From Thaumarchaeota archaeon CSP1-1 (lineage in GTDB: Archaea > Thermoproteota > Nitrososphaeria > Nitrososphaerales > Nitrosopumilaceae): 64,000 bases of DNA. The translations under genes were made by a program, and so were the position numbers. Positions 61,096 through 64,000 of the stretch are shown here, piece by piece. The stretch's first letter is position 1. Every line of letters begins with the position of its first letter. The notes under the pieces were generated by a model. It was not told the origin of the DNA and searched no databases. It saw only the letters and a program-made list of their open reading frames with translations. The stretch covers positions 1 through 64,000 of the forward strand of contig LDXL01000001.1 in NCBI GenBank assembly GCA_001443365.1, written 5' to 3'.

Positions 61096-61875
61096 ATGGA
61101 TGACAAAGAACCAGAATTAATTTCAATTAAAAAATCATCTTACAATAAACTAATTGTTGGGGTAATAGTGGGAGCTGTGTTATCTGCATTTTTTGGTGGA
61201 TATGTTTTAGGAACCGAAACTGCCCAATCTTCTGAGACAGTTATTAAGAATGCCAAAGATGTGACAGACCAAACAGTGGCAAAACAACCTCAATCGAACC
61301 CCTCATCTGGAATTATTTCCGTGTCTTTAGATGATGACCCAGTAAAAGGAGATCCTAATGCTCCAATCACAATGATTGAGTTTTCTGATTTTCAATGCCC
61401 ATTTTGTGCAAGATTTTTTACCGAAACCTTACCTTTGATTCAAAAAAATTACATTGATACTGGAAAAGTAAAATTTGTTTATCGAGATTTCCCACTACCA
61501 GATATTCACCAAAATGCTATTCCAGCTGCAATAGCAGCTGAATGTGCTGATGAACAAGGAATGTTTTGGGAGTATCACAATAAAATATTTGAAAACCAAC
61601 TTCTATGGCAAGATCTTGATAACCAAAACGTAGTGCGTACATTTGAACAATTTGCAGAAGAATTGGGTTTAGATACTAACACATTCAACACTTGCCTTGA
61701 ATCTGCAAAGTATTTGGAGGAGGTACAAAATGACTTGAATGACGGTGTATCTTATGGTGTAACCGGTACACCTGGATTTTTTATAGGAAATGAAAAAATT
61801 GGTTATGGTATGGTTTCAGGGGCACAACCTTATGCTGCATTTCAGCAAGTATTTGATCAACTACTGGTAAGCTAA
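61096..61875 (+). CDS. Membrane-anchored DsbA-family thiol oxidoreductase
   Basis: This 259-residue protein has an N-terminal membrane anchor (LIVGVIVGAVLSAFFGGYVLG at about residues 19-39) and a DsbA-like thioredoxin fold with EFSDFQCPFCARFF, in which C101 and C104 form the redox pair. The cis-Pro loop reads VTGTPGFF. It probably forms or reduces disulphides in secreted proteins. It follows the Met-rich gene in the same operon, and the cysteine-containing surface proteins in this window are plausible clients (inference). Confidence 0.9.
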   Translation: MDDKEPELISIKKSSYNKLIVGVIVGAVLSAFFGGYVLGTETAQSSETVIKNAKDVTDQTVAKQPQSNPSSGIISVSLDDDPVKGDPNAPITMIEFSDFQCPFCARFFTETLPLIQKNYIDTGKVKFVYRDFPLPDIHQNAIPAAIAAECADEQGMFWEYHNKIFENQLLWQDLDNQNVVRTFEQFAEELGLDTNTFNTCLESAKYLEEVQNDLNDGVSYGVTGTPGFFIGNEKIGYGMVSGAQPYAAFQQVFDQLLVS

Positions 61876-61957
61876 ATCTCTTTAGACAATTATAATTTAG
61901 AATCCATCTAAACTCACAGCATAAATTCCTTTTTCAGAATTCTATCTAAGACTAAAC

Positions 61958-62074
61958 TCATATCTTTTCTCCAAATAGTTCCTGACATTTAGGGCAATAA
62001 TCTTCACTTTTTCCATTAGGTAATTTTGTACTTATTAGCTCAACATCTTTGTGAAGCGGACAAGTTTTTTTCAT
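61958..62074 (-). CDS. Small zinc-finger protein (38 aa)
   Basis: ATG at 62074 gives a 38-residue protein with CPLH at the start and CPKC later (MKKTCPLHKDVELIST and SEDYCPKCQELFGEKI). The C-x2-H and C-x2-C knuckles could form a zinc site. It is transcribed opposite to the DsbA-like gene and lies in its short downstream gap, before the membrane-protein gene. No family is recognised. Confidence 0.5.
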   Translation of the reverse strand: MKKTCPLHKDVELISTKLPNGKSEDYCPKCQELFGEKI

Positions 62075-62123
62075 TCCAATTAAATCAAATGTAAAAATTT
62101 TTCTTTAAATAAATAACAAATTA

Positions 62124-62564
62124 TTATACAAGCTTTGACTTTTCTCGATCAAAATAAGAAACAACACTAGGTTTCCACATGTAAAAGAAAACTATGACAT
62201 CCAAAACGATATGCGGTATTGCAAACAGATTGCCTATTACAAGAGTCGCACAATGAATAAGAAAATCCACTATCGATAGTACTATTACGGTTATTCTACC
62301 CCAACTCTTTCCACTAAACAAGGCGTATGCTATAGTAAACTCTATTCCTGCAAGGATTCCAATAAAAACTACAAAACTTCCTCCCATAGCTGAAATCATG
62401 TTATTCATCATGGAAGAATAGCTTCCTAACATTGCCATGAACGTTCCAATCATTGCAGCTGCTATTGACATGAGAATTGCAACAACAATAAAGGAAATAC
62501 CAAGGATTGTAATGCCTATTGGTCTTTCTGATTGTGTGGCTGTACTTTTAGTAGTATCCGTCAA
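62124..62564 (-). CDS. Four-helix membrane protein of unknown function
   Basis: This 146-residue protein has four hydrophobic segments (residues about 17-42, 52-74, 78-100 and 105-132) with short loops, and starts with a Thr/Ser-rich cytoplasmic tail. The third and fourth helices are separated by KSWGRITVIVLS. The pattern resembles small DUF-type four-helix membrane proteins, but no family is recognised. It sits between the small zinc protein and a Met-rich gene on the same strand, in the metal-related island. Confidence 0.6.
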   Translation of the reverse strand: MTDTTKSTATQSERPIGITILGISFIVVAILMSIAAAMIGTFMAMLGSYSSMMNNMISAMGGSFVVFIGILAGIEFTIAYALFSGKSWGRITVIVLSIVDFLIHCATLVIGNLFAIPHIVLDVIVFFYMWKPSVVSYFDREKSKLV

Positions 62565-62598
62565 AACAATGATACCTCAATTTTTTCTCCTGAAGCAT

Positions 62599-63150
62599 CT
62601 ATGGGTTCATCATCCCTGGACTCATCATGCCAGTCATGTTTCCTTGCATCATTTGCCTCATTTCTTGCATGGTCTCCTGATTTTCTGACATGTGACCTAA
62701 CATTTGCATTCTAAGAGTTGGATCGTTAATAATCACCTTCATCATTTCCTGCATGAACTCATGATTTTCTTTCATAGCTTGACTCATCAACTCTATGTGT
62801 TGTGGGTCTTGAATCATCCACTGACGCATTTGCTCTGGATTTTGCGCCATGTATCCAAACATTTGTTGGCGCATCTGTGGGTCGCTCATCATATTATTCA
62901 TCCAACTGTTCATGGACTGCGGATTTTGCATCATTGTGTTCATCCAACTATTCATTGCTTGAGGATTGTCCATCATGGTTTGATGCCACTGTGTCATCAT
63001 CTGTGGATTGTTCATCATTTGCTGCATCTGTTGTGGCATCATCATTGTAAAATTAGGTTGATTGTAAGATTGGAATGCTGCATATCCAATTCCAAGGCCT
63101 GCAAAAAACACTCCGACTGCTATGCCTATCCAGACCGATTGTGATGTCAA
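62599..63150 (-). CDS. Membrane-anchored methionine/glutamine-rich protein
   Basis: This 183-residue protein has an N-terminal membrane segment (IGIAVGVFFAGLGIGYAAF, residues 8-26) and then a Met/Gln/Asn-rich repeat zone. Units such as NPQSMNSWMN and NPQAMNSWMN recur about every 15 residues, and one short section carries a His (QDPQHIELM). Methionine clusters bind Cu(I), so a periplasm-facing copper sponge or chaperone is likely (inference). It lies 3 bases from the TRASH-domain gene and next to a P1B-ATPase. Confidence 0.72.
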   Translation of the reverse strand: MTSQSVWIGIAVGVFFAGLGIGYAAFQSYNQPNFTMMMPQQMQQMMNNPQMMTQWHQTMMDNPQAMNSWMNTMMQNPQSMNSWMNNMMSDPQMRQQMFGYMAQNPEQMRQWMIQDPQHIELMSQAMKENHEFMQEMMKVIINDPTLRMQMLGHMSENQETMQEMRQMMQGNMTGMMSPGMMNP

Positions 63151-63153
63151 ATT

Positions 63154-63339
63154 CTAACAACATCCTCCACGTCTACGCGGATGTTTTCTTTCTTCCTCTT
63201 CCATTCTTTTTTCGTATTCTTCCTTTTTCTTTAGATATTGTTGAGAATGATCTTCAGAACAGAAATATCTTCCAAATCTTTTAGGCGCAGTTTTCTTATC
63301 GACCTCGATGCCACAGGTCTGACAGTGTTTTTCAAACAT
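63154..63339 (-). CDS. TRASH-like metal-binding protein (61 aa)
   Basis: This 61-residue protein has CQTCG at residues 6-10 and CSEDH at 27-31 (FEKHCQTCGIEVDKKTAPKR and FGRYFCSEDHSQQYLKKKEE). This is the C-x2-C...C-x3-H pattern of TRASH metal-sensing domains. It ends in RRRGGCC, a further cysteine pair. ATG 63339 is chosen over an upstream extension because TTGTATAAATTG fits a leaderless start. It probably senses or carries copper and is divergent from the ATPase gene. Confidence 0.72.
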   Translation of the reverse strand: MFEKHCQTCGIEVDKKTAPKRFGRYFCSEDHSQQYLKKKEEYEKRMEEEERKHPRRRGGCC

Positions 63340-63463
63340 GTTATCTATCAAACAATTTATACAATTTAACACCTTGTGGTCGTTTTTAATGGTGAGAATC
63401 ATAAATGATAATGGTATTGTTCAACTAAAAGAAGAGATTCAATATTTAAAAAGTGACTGAAAA

Positions 63464-64000
63464 ATGGCAAAAGATCCAGTTTGTGGCATGATAGTAGATG
63501 AAAAAAGGGCACTAAATTCTGATATCGGAGGTAGAACTTTCTATTTTTGCAGCCCAGTCTGTCAAAAGACATTCCTTGAACCGGAAAAAGAACTGGCTAA
63601 AATGAAAAAAAGAATGTATGTGGCAGCTTCCGGTGCTCTGGCACTTGCAATCATAAGAGCCGGAGCTTATATCGCGCTTGCCGCAGGAGCTATTGCATTT
63701 ACGTGGGTTCCGTTTCCGGAAATTCCATTTCTATCTTATGGCTTACTTCTTTTCTTTATTGTAACACCAGTCCAATTCATTGGTGGATGGTCATTTTATG
63801 TTGGGGCATTTCATGCAATCAAAAGACGTACTGCCAACATGGATTTACTTATTTCAATTGGAACTCTTACAGCTTATATTTACAGTACAATCGTATTGTT
63901 CTTTCCTGATGTAATACCAACAGAAGAAAAGTACGTCTATTTTGAAGTTTCAGCTGTAATCATAGCCTTTGTACTTTTTGGCAAGTACATGGAAGAGGCA
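63464..64000 (+). CDS. copA: P1B-type copper-translocating ATPase with YHS domain (3' cut)
   Basis: This P1B-type ATPase runs off the right edge after 179 residues. It starts with a YHS-type metal domain (MAKDPVCGMIVDEKRAL and YFCSPVCQKTF) instead of an HMA domain. Three to four membrane segments follow, with KRRTANMDLLISIGTLTAYIYS and the typical FEVSAVIIAFVLFGKYMEE of the heavy-metal ATPase core. The CPC motif would lie beyond the edge. The likely role is copper export or loading, judged by family and by the Met-rich and TRASH neighbours. An ATATTTAAAA box is upstream. Confidence 0.9.
   Translation, partial: MAKDPVCGMIVDEKRALNSDIGGRTFYFCSPVCQKTFLEPEKELAKMKKRMYVAASGALALAIIRAGAYIALAAGAIAFTWVPFPEIPFLSYGLLLFFIVTPVQFIGGWSFYVGAFHAIKRRTANMDLLISIGTLTAYIYSTIVLFFPDVIPTEEKYVYFEVSAVIIAFVLFGKYMEEA

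Overview
The window looks like a chromosome segment of a low-GC ammonia-oxidising-type archaeon of the Nitrososphaerota (Thaumarchaeota), most like the Nitrosopumilus/Nitrosarchaeum group. This is an inference from gene content. It has two TFB genes, archaeal ribosomal protein S8e, SRP19, Gar1, archaeal-style ScpA/ScpB, a single-OB-fold protein, a fused siroheme decarboxylase, several thaumarchaeal small zinc proteins and secreted families, and a tRNA-Leu with an anticodon-loop intron. Many starts sit about 25-30 bases after a TATA box with no Shine-Dalgarno, as expected for leaderless archaeal mRNAs. I see no rRNA, CRISPR array, transposase or integrase.

Layout. 1-9 kb: a loosely packed stretch with small or decaying ORFs, an aldo/keto reductase, three secreted proteins (one with fibronectin type III domains, one PF09826-type beta-propeller), a carbonic-anhydrase-like protein and a TerC protein. 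9-18 kb: information processing (TFB, ScpA-ScpB, S8e-SRP19, Gar1 overlapping a second TFB), a frameshifted AsnC regulator, an orphan receiver-domain protein and an alcohol dehydrogenase. 17.6-25 kb: SufC, a HemQ/ChdC-like protein, then fused AhbA-AhbB facing precorrin-2 dehydrogenase-hemA-hemB across a very short divergent promoter. 25-31 kb: mixed housekeeping genes (HD phosphohydrolase, membrane protein, tRNA-Leu, OB-fold protein, PAP2, phosphoglycerate kinase). 31-36 kb: sufB-sufD-Rieske-sufS-sufU on the minus strand. 36-40 kb: hemL-hemC-cobA-hemD on the minus strand, nested by 4-10 base overlaps. 40-43 kb: aquaporin, PiT phosphate transporter, its DUF47 partner and a secreted protein sharing an upstream motif. 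43-58 kb: a surface-protein zone with a NHL/HYR/RTX giant broken by one frameshift, an ABC exporter and two thrombospondin type 3 repeat proteins with internal near-perfect duplications. 58-64 kb: a cysteine-rich mini-protein, tRNA-Glu and an island that looks built for copper or thiol handling, ending in a YHS-domain P1B-type ATPase cut by the window edge.

Together the heme and Suf genes supply most of the steps from glutamyl-tRNA to siroheme, its decarboxylation and possibly a final coproheme decarboxylation, with Fe-S cluster assembly encoded between them. Only an AhbC-type radical SAM step is not seen here.

The observations most worth a second look are: two clean single-site frameshifts, a secreted-protein gene that seems to start at ACG, two tandem seven-codon ORFs chained by ATGA overlaps into a membrane-protein gene, a shared divergent TATA element in the heme cluster, a TACANNTGTA palindrome in the copper island, a repeated upstream element beside the phosphate genes, and a 47-residue protein with nine cysteines. 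Product names come from reading motifs by eye; no database search was run.
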